Shown piece by piece: positions 43,100 through 51,052 of a stretch of DNA of 64,000 nucleotides. Position 1 is the stretch's first letter; each line of letters starts with the position of its first letter. The DNA is from Serratia odorifera (GTDB lineage Bacteria > Pseudomonadota > Gammaproteobacteria > Enterobacterales > Enterobacteriaceae), in contig NZ_LR134117.1 in NCBI RefSeq assembly GCF_900635445.1, positions 2,480,001-2,544,000 of the forward strand, written 5' to 3'. The notes under the pieces are model-generated. The model did no database searches and was not told the origin of the DNA. It worked only from the letters and a program-made list of their open reading frames with translations. The position numbers were made by a program, and so were the translations under genes.

Positions 43100-45787
43100 A
43101 TGAAAAAGAATCATCAGGCCCGTAACAACCGGCTCTGGGTAATGTCACGTCGACAGCCCTCTCTGCGTCCACTGGCTGCTCTGATACTGCTGGCCTTGCC
43201 TGCGCTGAGCTACGCGGAGATGTATTTTCCGCCGGCGTTAGTCTCTGTTGACCCCGATGCGATCGCCGATCTTTCCTACCTGACTCCGGCTGGAACCCAG
43301 ATGCCTGGCAGCTATGAGGTAGAAATGTATCTCAACGGAAACTGGCTGGCTGCCCGTAGTGTGCGCTTTGTGACCGTCGACAGCGTGCCGGATACCCCCC
43401 GCGAAGTTACGGCGGAGAAAGGTAAGGATATCCGCGATGCTACCGGCCTGATGGCCTGTCTGACCCCGGACGACTGGCGTGATATTGGTCTGAAAATGGA
43501 AGCCGTACCTTCGATGACCGGGCTGGCGGAGGACCAGTGTATTTCACCGGGTCGTTATATTTCGCAGGCATATACCGCGTTCGACTTCGAGAAAATGCGT
43601 CTCGATATCAGCATTCCACAGGCGATGGTGAAAAACCAGCCCAGAGGATGGATCCCGCCGGAACGTTGGGATGAGGGCATCAACGCGCTGCTGCTCGGTT
43701 ACCGCCTGAACGGCAGCAACAGCCACAGCCGCAGTACCGGCATGGACAGCAGTAACCTTTATCTTAACCTGGACAACGGCCTGAACGTTGGCCCCTGGCG
43801 CCTGCGTGACAACCGAACCTGGAGCCGTTACACCACCACCGGTGGTCGCAGCCGCAGCAAGTGGGATCGACTGAACACCTATGTCGAGCGAGCGATTATC
43901 CCTCTGCGCAGCCGCCTGCTGCTGGGCGAATCGACCACTGACGGCGATTTGTTCGATGCGTTTTCCTTCAAAGGGGCGCGACTGGCCACTGATGACAGTA
44001 TGTACCCTGATACCCAGCGCGGCTTTGCGCCATTGGTGAAGGGGGCAGCATTCAGCAACGCCCGGGTCAGTATTCGTCAGAACGGCAACCTGATCTATCA
44101 GACGTTTGTTCCGCCGGGCGCCTTTGTGATTGATGACCTGTATCCGGTCACCTCCGGTGGTGATCTTAACGTGACCGTCACCGAAGCCGATGGCACCGCC
44201 CGTACTTTTGTCGTGCCGTACTCATCGGTACCGCTGTTACAGCGCGAGGGACGGGTTCGCTACAGCGTTACAGCAGGGCGTTTTCGTAGCAACAGCGATC
44301 GTTATGACGACCCGGAATTCGCCCAAGGTACCCTGCAGTGGGGCCTGCCTTACGACACAACCGTTTACGGCGGTTTGCAGATGGCTGAGAAATACCACGC
44401 TGGCATGGTAGGCGTTGGGGTCAACATGGCCAGTTGGGGCGCATTGTCCGCTGACTTTACTCACGCCAGCAGTGAGCTGGCGGATGGCAGCAGCCATAAA
44501 GGTCAGTCGGTGCGGTTTTTGTATGCCCGCTCGATGAATTCACTGGGGACCACCTTCCGGCTGGCAGGGTATCGCTATTCGACAAAGGGATTCCACACCC
44601 TGGACGAGACCGCCCTGAAAGGAATGTCCGGTTGGCTGTACGACTACGACTCGTTGGATGCGGAGGGCCGCCCAGTACAGCGCCCCTATACCGATTATTA
44701 CAACCTGTACAACACCAAAAAGTCGCGGATGCAGGCCAATATTTCTCAACGATTTGGTCGTTACGGTTCTCTGTATCTGACGGGTACCCGCCAGAACTAC
44801 TGGAACAGCGACAAAACTACTGACTCGCTGATGTTCGGGTATAGCGCCAGCCTGGGGCCGGTGAACTACAACCTGTCGTGGAGCTACAGCAAGGGCAGTA
44901 GTCAGGATCATTCGGATCGTACGGCCAACTTATCATTCTCGCTGCCTCTCAGCGCGTTGTTGCCGGGCAAGCAGGATATTCGCGGCCCGCAAACTCGGTT
45001 GAACGGTAACGCCAGCCGCAACAGCAATGGGCGCACCAGCTACACCGCAGGCCTCAGCGGCACGCTGCTGGAAGACCATAACCTCGGTTGGAACCTTCAG
45101 CAGGGCTACACCCGTCAGGGGGACAATGGTGGTGAGGACGGCGGCAGCGGCAACGCAAACGTCGACTATCGCGGCACCTATGGCAGCGCCTCGCTGGGCT
45201 ACAGCTACAGCCAGGATTACCGTCAGGTGAACTACGGCATCAGCGGTGGCGCGGTAGTGCACCGCAATGGTCTGACCCTGGGCCAGCAGCCGGGAACCAC
45301 CAGTATTCTGGTGGCGGCACCGGGCGCGGCAGGCGTTCCGGTCAGCAACGGCACCGGGGTGAAAACCGACTGGCGCGGCTACGCACTGCTGCCTTACAGC
45401 AGCGAGTACCGCGAAACGCGGGTCGAGCTGGACGCATCAAGCCTTGATGAGCAGACCGAGTTGGAGGAGACCTCCGTGCGGGTGGTACCGACTCGGGGCG
45501 CACTGGTTCGGGCTGACTTTAAGGCGCATAGCGGAGTACGTGTACTGATGCGCCTGACTTATCAAGGCAAGCCGCTGCCTTTCGGCACTACCGTATCAGG
45601 GAGTAATAGCAGCGGTATTACCGGCGACGATGGGGTGGTGTTCCTGTCGGGCATGGAGAGCGAAGGCGAATTGCAGGTGCAGTGGGGCAAGGGAGCGAAC
45701 CACAAATGTACGGTGCGCTACCGAATAACAGAGCAGCAAATGCAGAGTTCCCCAATACAACTATCTGAAGTCTGTGTGCAGCGATAA
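43100..45787 (+). CDS. Outer-membrane fimbrial usher (cluster 1)
   Basis: The 895-residue usher has a signal peptide (ending near ALSYA, about 40), an N-terminal periplasmic chaperone-binding domain (FPPALVSVDPDAIADLSYL), a 24-strand barrel with the plug (GAFVIDDLYPVTSGGDLNVTVTEADG) and C-terminal domains (SGVRVLMRLTYQGKPLPFGTTV). A Cys pair at the C-terminus is present (CTVRYR, SEVCVQR). It polymerises and exports the pilus. It lies 59 nt after the chaperone and 70 nt before the pilin gene. No break seen. Confidence 0.94.
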   Translation: MKKNHQARNNRLWVMSRRQPSLRPLAALILLALPALSYAEMYFPPALVSVDPDAIADLSYLTPAGTQMPGSYEVEMYLNGNWLAARSVRFVTVDSVPDTPREVTAEKGKDIRDATGLMACLTPDDWRDIGLKMEAVPSMTGLAEDQCISPGRYISQAYTAFDFEKMRLDISIPQAMVKNQPRGWIPPERWDEGINALLLGYRLNGSNSHSRSTGMDSSNLYLNLDNGLNVGPWRLRDNRTWSRYTTTGGRSRSKWDRLNTYVERAIIPLRSRLLLGESTTDGDLFDAFSFKGARLATDDSMYPDTQRGFAPLVKGAAFSNARVSIRQNGNLIYQTFVPPGAFVIDDLYPVTSGGDLNVTVTEADGTARTFVVPYSSVPLLQREGRVRYSVTAGRFRSNSDRYDDPEFAQGTLQWGLPYDTTVYGGLQMAEKYHAGMVGVGVNMASWGALSADFTHASSELADGSSHKGQSVRFLYARSMNSLGTTFRLAGYRYSTKGFHTLDETALKGMSGWLYDYDSLDAEGRPVQRPYTDYYNLYNTKKSRMQANISQRFGRYGSLYLTGTRQNYWNSDKTTDSLMFGYSASLGPVNYNLSWSYSKGSSQDHSDRTANLSFSLPLSALLPGKQDIRGPQTRLNGNASRNSNGRTSYTAGLSGTLLEDHNLGWNLQQGYTRQGDNGGEDGGSGNANVDYRGTYGSASLGYSYSQDYRQVNYGISGGAVVHRNGLTLGQQPGTTSILVAAPGAAGVPVSNGTGVKTDWRGYALLPYSSEYRETRVELDASSLDEQTELEETSVRVVPTRGALVRADFKAHSGVRVLMRLTYQGKPLPFGTTVSGSNSSGITGDDGVVFLSGMESEGELQVQWGKGANHKCTVRYRITEQQMQSSPIQLSEVCVQR

Positions 45788-45857
45788 CGCACAGGGGCTT
45801 CATTCATCGGCGACCACGAGCGGTCACTATATAACACAGTAAAAAGGAAAACTTACT

Positions 45858-46427
45858 ATGGTAGTTAATTTCAAAAAAACTCTGCTGTCCGGCCTGATGG
45901 CGGTATCACTGGTAGCCGTGTCTGGTGGCGCGCTGGCAGCGTCAGCTCCGGTGAATGTGGATGTGACCTTCACAGGGACAATTCTGGACAATACTTGTGA
46001 CACGGTTTCCGTGGCAAATGGAGGAACTGTTGATTTTGGGAACATTTCTCAGTCTGACTTCTCCGGTGGCGTTGGTGCCGTTGGGGCGACTAAATCCTTT
46101 ACCATTGACTTTACCAACTGTGGTACGGAAGCAAAAGATGTGGATGTCTGGTTTGTAGGGAACACGACTAATGCCATTAATGCTCTGGATAACCCTATTG
46201 CAGCGGGTAACGCTACAGACGTTGGGGTACAGGTTTGGGGGGGAACCGGTGCATCAACGCTGTTGAAAAGTGATGATACGTCAGCAAAAGCGTCATACAC
46301 CAATGTCTTGACCTCAGGCGCTAACGGCTCCGTTGATCTGGTAGCCAAAGTCGTGCAAACCACGGCCACGACTCCATCATTGGGCGCATTAAATACCTCC
46401 GGTACCCTGGTGGTTCAGTACCCATAA
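45858..46427 (+). CDS. Major fimbrial subunit (cluster 1)
   Basis: The 189-residue pilin has a signal peptide (about 1-28, cut after GALA) and an N-terminal donor strand APVNVDVTFTGTI. The pilin disulfide Cys are in ILDNTCDTV and FTNCGTE, and the beta-zipper C-terminus GTLVVQYP has the penultimate Tyr. It follows the usher with AAAAAGGAAAA as ribosome binding site. Position after the usher is not the usual one for a major pilin (normally first), so it might be regulated on its own. Confidence 0.9.
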   Translation: MVVNFKKTLLSGLMAVSLVAVSGGALAASAPVNVDVTFTGTILDNTCDTVSVANGGTVDFGNISQSDFSGGVGAVGATKSFTIDFTNCGTEAKDVDVWFVGNTTNAINALDNPIAAGNATDVGVQVWGGTGASTLLKSDDTSAKASYTNVLTSGANGSVDLVAKVVQTTATTPSLGALNTSGTLVVQYP

Positions 46428-46877
46428 AGTCCTACTTGGCGGCCATTCCGCATGGATAATGCATGTCATGCAATCCCCAGTGGGATGTGCCGCCAAAGAT
46501 GGAGTCATCACAACAGAGTATGCCCTCTGCGGTGGTACAGGTTGACCAATGGCCGGAGATTTATTCGGCCATTACTCCCTTTCCCCAATGCAGATTTACG
46601 CGTGGGGGAGGCTGGTCCAGCTAAACGCTTGGTCACGGTGACTCTGAGACCGCAATACTTGGTTTTTCAATTGAATAACAGCCGCCACAGTAAGATATCT
46701 GCAGTAGTGGATAGAGAGTCAACGGCCAGAAAGTTCCGATTTGCGCACCAGATGAAAATTTGCGGATGCCAATCAAATTGCATATTCGATTTTTGCAGGC
46801 CCGTAGGCAAAGTTTCTCTCAAGAAGAAGTCCGCTAAATGGGCGGGATATTAAGCCTTTGTTAAGTTATATAACGAG
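46428..46877. other. Stretch without a recognised gene, cluster 1
   Basis: 450 bp between the pilin and the putative adhesin. A 133-codon frame (46452-46853) has a composition unlike a pilus protein (many Arg, Cys and His), no signal peptide and no good ribosome binding site, so I do not call it. The region could hold the remnant of a lost minor subunit, but nothing specific aligns by eye. Confidence 0.35.
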
Positions 46878-47765
46878 ATGAAATCGATGAAATTAATTCA
46901 AAATCGCCTGATTGTACCGCTATTACTACTGCTGTTTGGAATAGGTGATAGTTCCGCTTCGGCTATATTTATTAATGATAGAGTGTTAAACGCGGAGATG
47001 AATGGTGGAACTGTTGAGCTGAACGCCAATGGAAGTACGGGGCTTAGCTTTGGAGCCTTGTTTTATTGTGGTGTTTTAGACGGGGGGAATGGTTATTCAC
47101 CTGAGATGTGTAGTAAAGTTGAAGGGGCGAAGCCTATAATTAGCTGTGATGATGGCCTAAGGAATGATCGTTTGCCAAACTCTCATGATGGTCTTTCATT
47201 AGATGTTGTATGGCAGAGAAGTCTTGAAAGCATAATTACTGGCGCATCAGGCTGGGATAACTCGTCTAATTCATCTGTTCCGAGAGTATTGTTTACCTCT
47301 AATGATTATAGTGGTCCCACAGATGTTGATTTAACCATTTCGTGTAATTTTGACTTTACAGGTACTGGAGTTGATGTTTATTCCATGAGCGATCTTAGTC
47401 GTCATAATGGAATTTTTTCAGTATATTATCGATTTCGCCTGAACTTTAATCCAGTAGTTACAGTATCTGAACCAACTCCAATTTCAGGCAGCGTTGGCGA
47501 CGTTGTTACTTCCGGGTTTACCGTTGATATTAACGTTCCAAGTAATTATGAAGAAACTGCTCTTACATGGGATGTCCAGGAGCCTTGTCGTAATTGGTCC
47601 CCTCTGTTAATTAATTCATCATCAAACGAAACGCCCCCTATCGGCATTAACCATAATGAGATTATGTTAATGTCAAAAGGGATGTCTGATATGAAAGCTT
47701 CATTTTCGCCAACTACTCCAGGCGCTTTTACTTGCCCAGGGGAACTCACGTTTAATTTTCACTGA
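46878..47765 (+). CDS. Putative secreted fimbrial tip adhesin or accessory protein
   Basis: The 295-residue product has a signal peptide (about 1-28, LIVPLLLLLFGIGDSSASA), many Asn/Ser/Asp residues and six or more Cys (FYCGVL, MCSKVE, ISCDDG, ISCNFD, EPCRNW, FTCPGE). The N-terminal half could be a receptor domain and the C-terminal half (from VVTVSEPTPISGSVGD) an Ig-like domain ending in GELTFNFH. It does not end with the typical pilin Tyr motif. The strong AT bias differs from the usher gene next to it and suggests separate acquisition. Role inferred from location and export. Confidence 0.65.
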   Translation: MKSMKLIQNRLIVPLLLLLFGIGDSSASAIFINDRVLNAEMNGGTVELNANGSTGLSFGALFYCGVLDGGNGYSPEMCSKVEGAKPIISCDDGLRNDRLPNSHDGLSLDVVWQRSLESIITGASGWDNSSNSSVPRVLFTSNDYSGPTDVDLTISCNFDFTGTGVDVYSMSDLSRHNGIFSVYYRFRLNFNPVVTVSEPTPISGSVGDVVTSGFTVDINVPSNYEETALTWDVQEPCRNWSPLLINSSSNETPPIGINHNEIMLMSKGMSDMKASFSPTTPGAFTCPGELTFNFH

Positions 47766-47805
47766 TTATTCTGGGGGGCAGTCTGGGTTCTATGCGATTT
47801 AAACA

Positions 47806-48057
47806 GTGAAAATGATTATGTGCTCTTTTTTCTTTACGCTAAGAGGTATTTGCTTTTCTCTGCCGCCTTCGGTTAGCGAATTGATGCAGGGTATTGGTCA
47901 TGTAGCATCTGAGATTTTTACGGTGGATGTCAGGATGGTTATAGCGTTAAAGCAATATGTGAAATTAATTATTGATGAATTTAAAAATCAGATGCCGCAG
48001 TCAAGCATGGAGAATGGGGAGAGGAAAAATGATGCTAGAAGGCTGCTGGCGCAATAA
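47806..48057 (+). CDS. Small hypothetical protein, doubtful
   Basis: An 83-codon frame starting at GTG 47806 has a hydrophobic start (IMCSFFFTLRGICFSL) and then a helix-forming segment with charged residues (ALKQYVKLIIDEFKNQM). The length, weak start and AT-rich setting make it uncertain. It lies 40 nt after the putative adhesin and could be co-transcribed with it. Confidence 0.3.
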   Translation: MKMIMCSFFFTLRGICFSLPPSVSELMQGIGHVASEIFTVDVRMVIALKQYVKLIIDEFKNQMPQSSMENGERKNDARRLLAQ

Positions 48058-48308
48058 ATCAAAAGAGAATCATATGTATTATGATGTTGGTTATCTAATC
48101 ATTTCCATTATTGAAGGTTTCGTTGGTCTGGTTGTTAATGCGCTGAGAGGGGGATTCAATCTCCTCTCGGTGGGGTGGTTTTTTTGTAAACAAAGTGCTC
48201 AAATGCAATAATTACAAGACTAAGATAATATTGCTCAGTAGGTAAAATAATTCCAAGCGCGTAAAGCTATAGTGTTTATAATTAACCAAGCATACAAGGA
48301 TGAGCTAA

Positions 48309-48944
48309 GTGAAAATGTTGTTTGTTGGATCTGATAGGTTTTTTGCCGAAGGGTTAAAGTTTCTTGTTGATTATATTTATAAAGAAAGTGTCGCATTGCG
48401 TATAGTAAATCAATTCCAAGATGATTGCTTTTTATTGGGATTGAGTGGGGAGTGTTACGATTTTATTGTAGTGGATGTAATGACAGTTCACCCTGACTTC
48501 TTCCGTAACTTGCATAGATATTCATATGAATCCCGGGGTGATCCAATATACTTTTTTGATTCTCTGATATCCAATCTACCCATTTTCAGTGATAGATTAA
48601 TGAAACATGCGACCATTATGTCAAAAGAGAGTTCAGTTTCGCTATTAAAAAAACAATTCTCTGCGTTAAGTTACAATGGAGGTAAGCAGTCGATACAGGT
48701 GTTTTTAGCTGAGTCTTTCAGAAATAATTCTATTGAAAAACTTATAACCAGTTATGAGCTTAGCATTATTAAGCTGTTGTCATCTGGAGAGACGGTAAAA
48801 CAAATGTCAGCCTGCTTAAATAGAAAAGAAAAAACCTTATATCAGAATATTTATAGAATTAAGAAAAAGGTTGGCGTGAATAGTAAGCATGAGTTTTTTA
48901 AGTTGTTAACTCTTTTCCAATTTGAAGATGATCTACTGCTGTAA
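48309..48944 (+). CDS. LuxR-type transcriptional regulator (fimbrial cluster 1)
   Basis: The 211-residue protein has an N-terminal receiver-like domain with a possible phospho-acceptor in YDFIVVDVMTVH (Asp 56), though the Lys and other key residues are not obvious. A C-terminal LuxR helix-turn-helix follows at about 145-205 (LSIIKLLSSGETVKQMSACLNRKEKTLYQNIYRIKKKVGV). The start is GTG 48309, 8 nt after AAGGA; ATG 48315 is the alternative. FimZ/FimW-like regulators of this design control pili. AT-rich gene; end of cluster 1. Confidence 0.8.
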   Translation: MKMLFVGSDRFFAEGLKFLVDYIYKESVALRIVNQFQDDCFLLGLSGECYDFIVVDVMTVHPDFFRNLHRYSYESRGDPIYFFDSLISNLPIFSDRLMKHATIMSKESSVSLLKKQFSALSYNGGKQSIQVFLAESFRNNSIEKLITSYELSIIKLLSSGETVKQMSACLNRKEKTLYQNIYRIKKKVGVNSKHEFFKLLTLFQFEDDLLL

Positions 48945-49029
48945 GAAACGATATTATGGCGTTCCTGAAACAGGCAACATCAGTCAATAGAGCCGTCGGT
49001 ACCAAGGTGAAGTTCCGAACTCAATACAC

Positions 49030-49292
49030 ATCCTTACACGCTGCGTTAAAAAGCCGCAGTGCATTACAGCCCCTGTGGCGGCGCTTTTGATGCTGTTCCT
49101 GCAGTGCTATCTGCGGATACGCCAAAAAATGTGGCGTCGGTATTGGCCAGCCCAGCCTTAATCGGCTGGATAATAATGCTGGCCTAGCGGCGGCAAAATG
49201 GCAGAGTCTATTGACTTGGCCAGGCGCTGGCACCTGCCCGGCAGTGACGTGTGGTAAGCAGCGCCAGCGCGGCGATTAGCTGTTTTTTCATG
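49030..49292 (-). pseudogene. Fimbrial subunit remnant (second copy, internally deleted)
   Basis: Read leftward from ATG 49292 (TTTGTTTCCTCAGGCG upstream is the same as before the intact subunit at 51052), the first codons match MKKQLIAALAL. The sequence then jumps to the 3' part of the same gene: AGLANTDATFF at about 49135-49170 corresponds to AGLANADATFS. The middle is gone and stops interrupt it. It is the decayed distal end of the tandem duplication. Confidence 0.72.
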
Positions 49293-49301
49293 TTTGTTTC
49301 C

Positions 49302-50306
49302 TCAGGCGAAGTCAATGCGCAGATAACCCCGAGAGGTCACCGGGCCTTCTGCCGGTTTAGCCCCGGTGATGCTGACCGGATACACCTTGATGGTGACGTT
49401 GGCGCCGGCCTCTTGCAGCTTGAACGGCAGCACGCTGGAAAAGTCATTCGGCGTCAGCGGCCGGTCGTTAGCGTCGGTGATGACAAAGCCGACGTCCTTG
49501 TTATTGGAAACCAGCGCGTTGCCGGCGGTATTATCGGCCTGCACGCGCAGGGTCAGATTGGCGTAGGCGTCGATGTTGTTACACTTGATGCCCAGATTGC
49601 GCGCTATCGGATTCACCCCGCTGGCCTTGGCGCCGGCGGTTTTAAATGCCCCGGTAGAAACGTTGCCAAAGTCGACGGTAACGATCTGCCCGGCGTTGAT
49701 CACACAGGTCTGCGGCACCGTGATACTGTAGTTAAGGTAGACGTTGGCCATTACCACGGCTTGATGGCTACAGCCAGCGCCAGGGCAGGCCCCCAAACGG
49801 CCGAGGAAAATATTGTTGGCGTAGGTGCCGTTGATCAACGGCCGGATAATCTTTAACGAGGAATCCCAGGTTGTGGGATCCCACACACCATTCGTAACAT
49901 CTATCTGGCATGTGGTAATTTTTAGAACTCTCCGGTTAAACGGTGTATACCAAGCTCCACATACATTCCTCATGCGGACGGCCACGGCGAAATAGTCATC
50001 AACCGGTTGATATACCCAGTCAGTTGGCGAGGTGCCGAAAGGGGGCAGGGTGCCGTCTATCTTACTGAAAGAAATAGATGTATAGCCGGGAGAGAAAATG
50101 CCAAAAAAGCCGGTGTCTATATAGCCAACGGAAAAAGTGGTACTGGGCTCAGTATGGCCCACCGCATTATCGGTTAACCCCAGGGTTTTATTGATCGACA
50201 GATTAATGGTCTGGTTGCAGCCGGAACAGGCGGCCTGCGCCGGGCTCAGCAGGCAAGCTGCGCCAAGCAGCACAAACATCCACATCGCTATGAAAGAAAC
50301 GGTCAT
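49302..50306 (-). CDS. Fimbrial tip adhesin, distal copy (cluster 2)
   Basis: The 334-residue protein has a signal peptide (about 1-26, cut after PAQA), a two-domain adhesin plan and a C-terminal pilin domain (from VPQTCVINAGQIVTVDFGN to GYLRIDFA). The N-terminal domain (ACSGCNQTINLSINKTLG onward) should carry the receptor site. The last about 150 residues are identical to the proximal copy (51063-52064), while residues about 55-140 differ at many places. The gene is intact. ATG 50306 is chosen to match the other copy; the upstream open frame is usher-derived sequence. Confidence 0.88.
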   Translation of the reverse strand: MTVSFIAMWMFVLLGAACLLSPAQAACSGCNQTINLSINKTLGLTDNAVGHTEPSTTFSVGYIDTGFFGIFSPGYTSISFSKIDGTLPPFGTSPTDWVYQPVDDYFAVAVRMRNVCGAWYTPFNRRVLKITTCQIDVTNGVWDPTTWDSSLKIIRPLINGTYANNIFLGRLGACPGAGCSHQAVVMANVYLNYSITVPQTCVINAGQIVTVDFGNVSTGAFKTAGAKASGVNPIARNLGIKCNNIDAYANLTLRVQADNTAGNALVSNNKDVGFVITDANDRPLTPNDFSSVLPFKLQEAGANVTIKVYPVSITGAKPAEGPVTSRGYLRIDFA

Positions 50307-50321
50307 CACAGGCCTCCTACC

Positions 50322-50510
50322 TTGGCATGGTTTATTGCTGGCTTTCGCTGCCCTGCGGCAGCCGGTAAGACACTTCACAACGCTCCACCGCACCGTGGCC
50401 GCACGCCACCTGCAGCTTGCCGCTTAGCGGCAGGCCAGACAGCTAGCGCTGGCGGTTTTCGCCGACGCTGCTGGCATCGCTGCCGTTTGGCTGCGTGGCG
50501 GTTCGCCGCC
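50322..50510 (-). pseudogene. Usher 3'-end remnant (duplication scar)
   Basis: The minus strand reads close to the last about 60 codons of the intact usher (GKLQVACGHGAVERCEVSYRLPQGS against GKLQVAWGHGAAERCEVSYQLPQGS), with in-frame stops and changes upstream. It precedes the distal adhesin just as the intact usher end precedes the proximal one. This shows the duplicated unit included the usher 3' end. Confidence 0.85.
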
Positions 50511-50536
50511 GCTTCTCGCTGCTGCAGCCGATTACA

Positions 50537-51052
50537 TTACTGATATTCCAGCGAAAATGTGGCGTCGGCATTGGCCAGACCGGCCTTGACCGGCTGCGCG
50601 GTGGCGACGTACTGGCCGTAAAATTGCAGATTCTGCTTACCCGGCCCGGCCTTGAGCGGATAAATGCCGCTGGGCTTGCCCAGCGGGATACGGTTTTTGT
50701 CTTTATCAAGAATGGCCAGCCCGACGTTCTGTGCCGAGCCGGCGCCGGTTAGCGCCAGCAGGCTACTGTCGGCGCCGTTGGCGGTGCCGTTAAAGGTCAT
50801 CTTGACGCCTCTGGCCCCGGCGTCGCAGTCTTCCAGCGTCAGGATAAAGGGTTTGGCCAGCGTCTCCGGGTTGACGGCAAACTGCTTGTCCGCCCAGTCG
50901 CCCATCTGTACCGTCTGGTTTTGCGAAGCCAGGCTGACGCTACAGGTGTTGGCAACCAGATTGGCGGTGATCGAAATATTGATCACCCCCAGATCGGCCC
51001 GGCAGTGGAGCGTGGCGAGCAGCGCCAGCGCGGCGATTAGCTGTTTTTTCAT
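50537..51052 (-). CDS. Minor fimbrial subunit (cluster 2)
   Basis: The 171-residue pilin has a signal peptide (about 1-20, LLATLHCRA), the donor strand INISITANL, disulfide Cys in VANTCSVSL and LEDCDAG, and the C-terminal motif ADATFSLEYQ with penultimate Tyr. The ATG at 51052 is selected; the frame extends eight codons upstream without a signal. It follows the proximal adhesin by 10 nt. A minor adaptor or terminator pilin is the likely role. Confidence 0.9.
   Translation of the reverse strand: MKKQLIAALALLATLHCRADLGVINISITANLVANTCSVSLASQNQTVQMGDWADKQFAVNPETLAKPFILTLEDCDAGARGVKMTFNGTANGADSSLLALTGAGSAQNVGLAILDKDKNRIPLGKPSGIYPLKAGPGKQNLQFYGQYVATAQPVKAGLANADATFSLEYQ

Larger units (their letters stand above)
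49257..50510 (-). repeat. Distal copy of a 1.25-kb tandem duplication (usher end, adhesin, subunit start)
   Basis: Sequence from the subunit start (GCGCCAGCGCGGCGATTAG) through the adhesin to the usher 3' end matches 51015-52270 on the same strand in the same order. Stretches of complete identity alternate with diverged ones inside the adhesin N-domain. Confidence 0.85.

Noticed and set aside
46452..46853. 133-codon frame between pilin and putative adhesin
   Set aside because: No ribosome binding site, no signal peptide and odd composition. It looks like a chance frame.
48030..48211. 60-codon hydrophobic frame before the LuxR gene
   Set aside because: It runs through a hairpin (GAGAGG...CCTCTC followed by a T run at 48145-48186) that looks more like a terminator; coding status cannot be supported.
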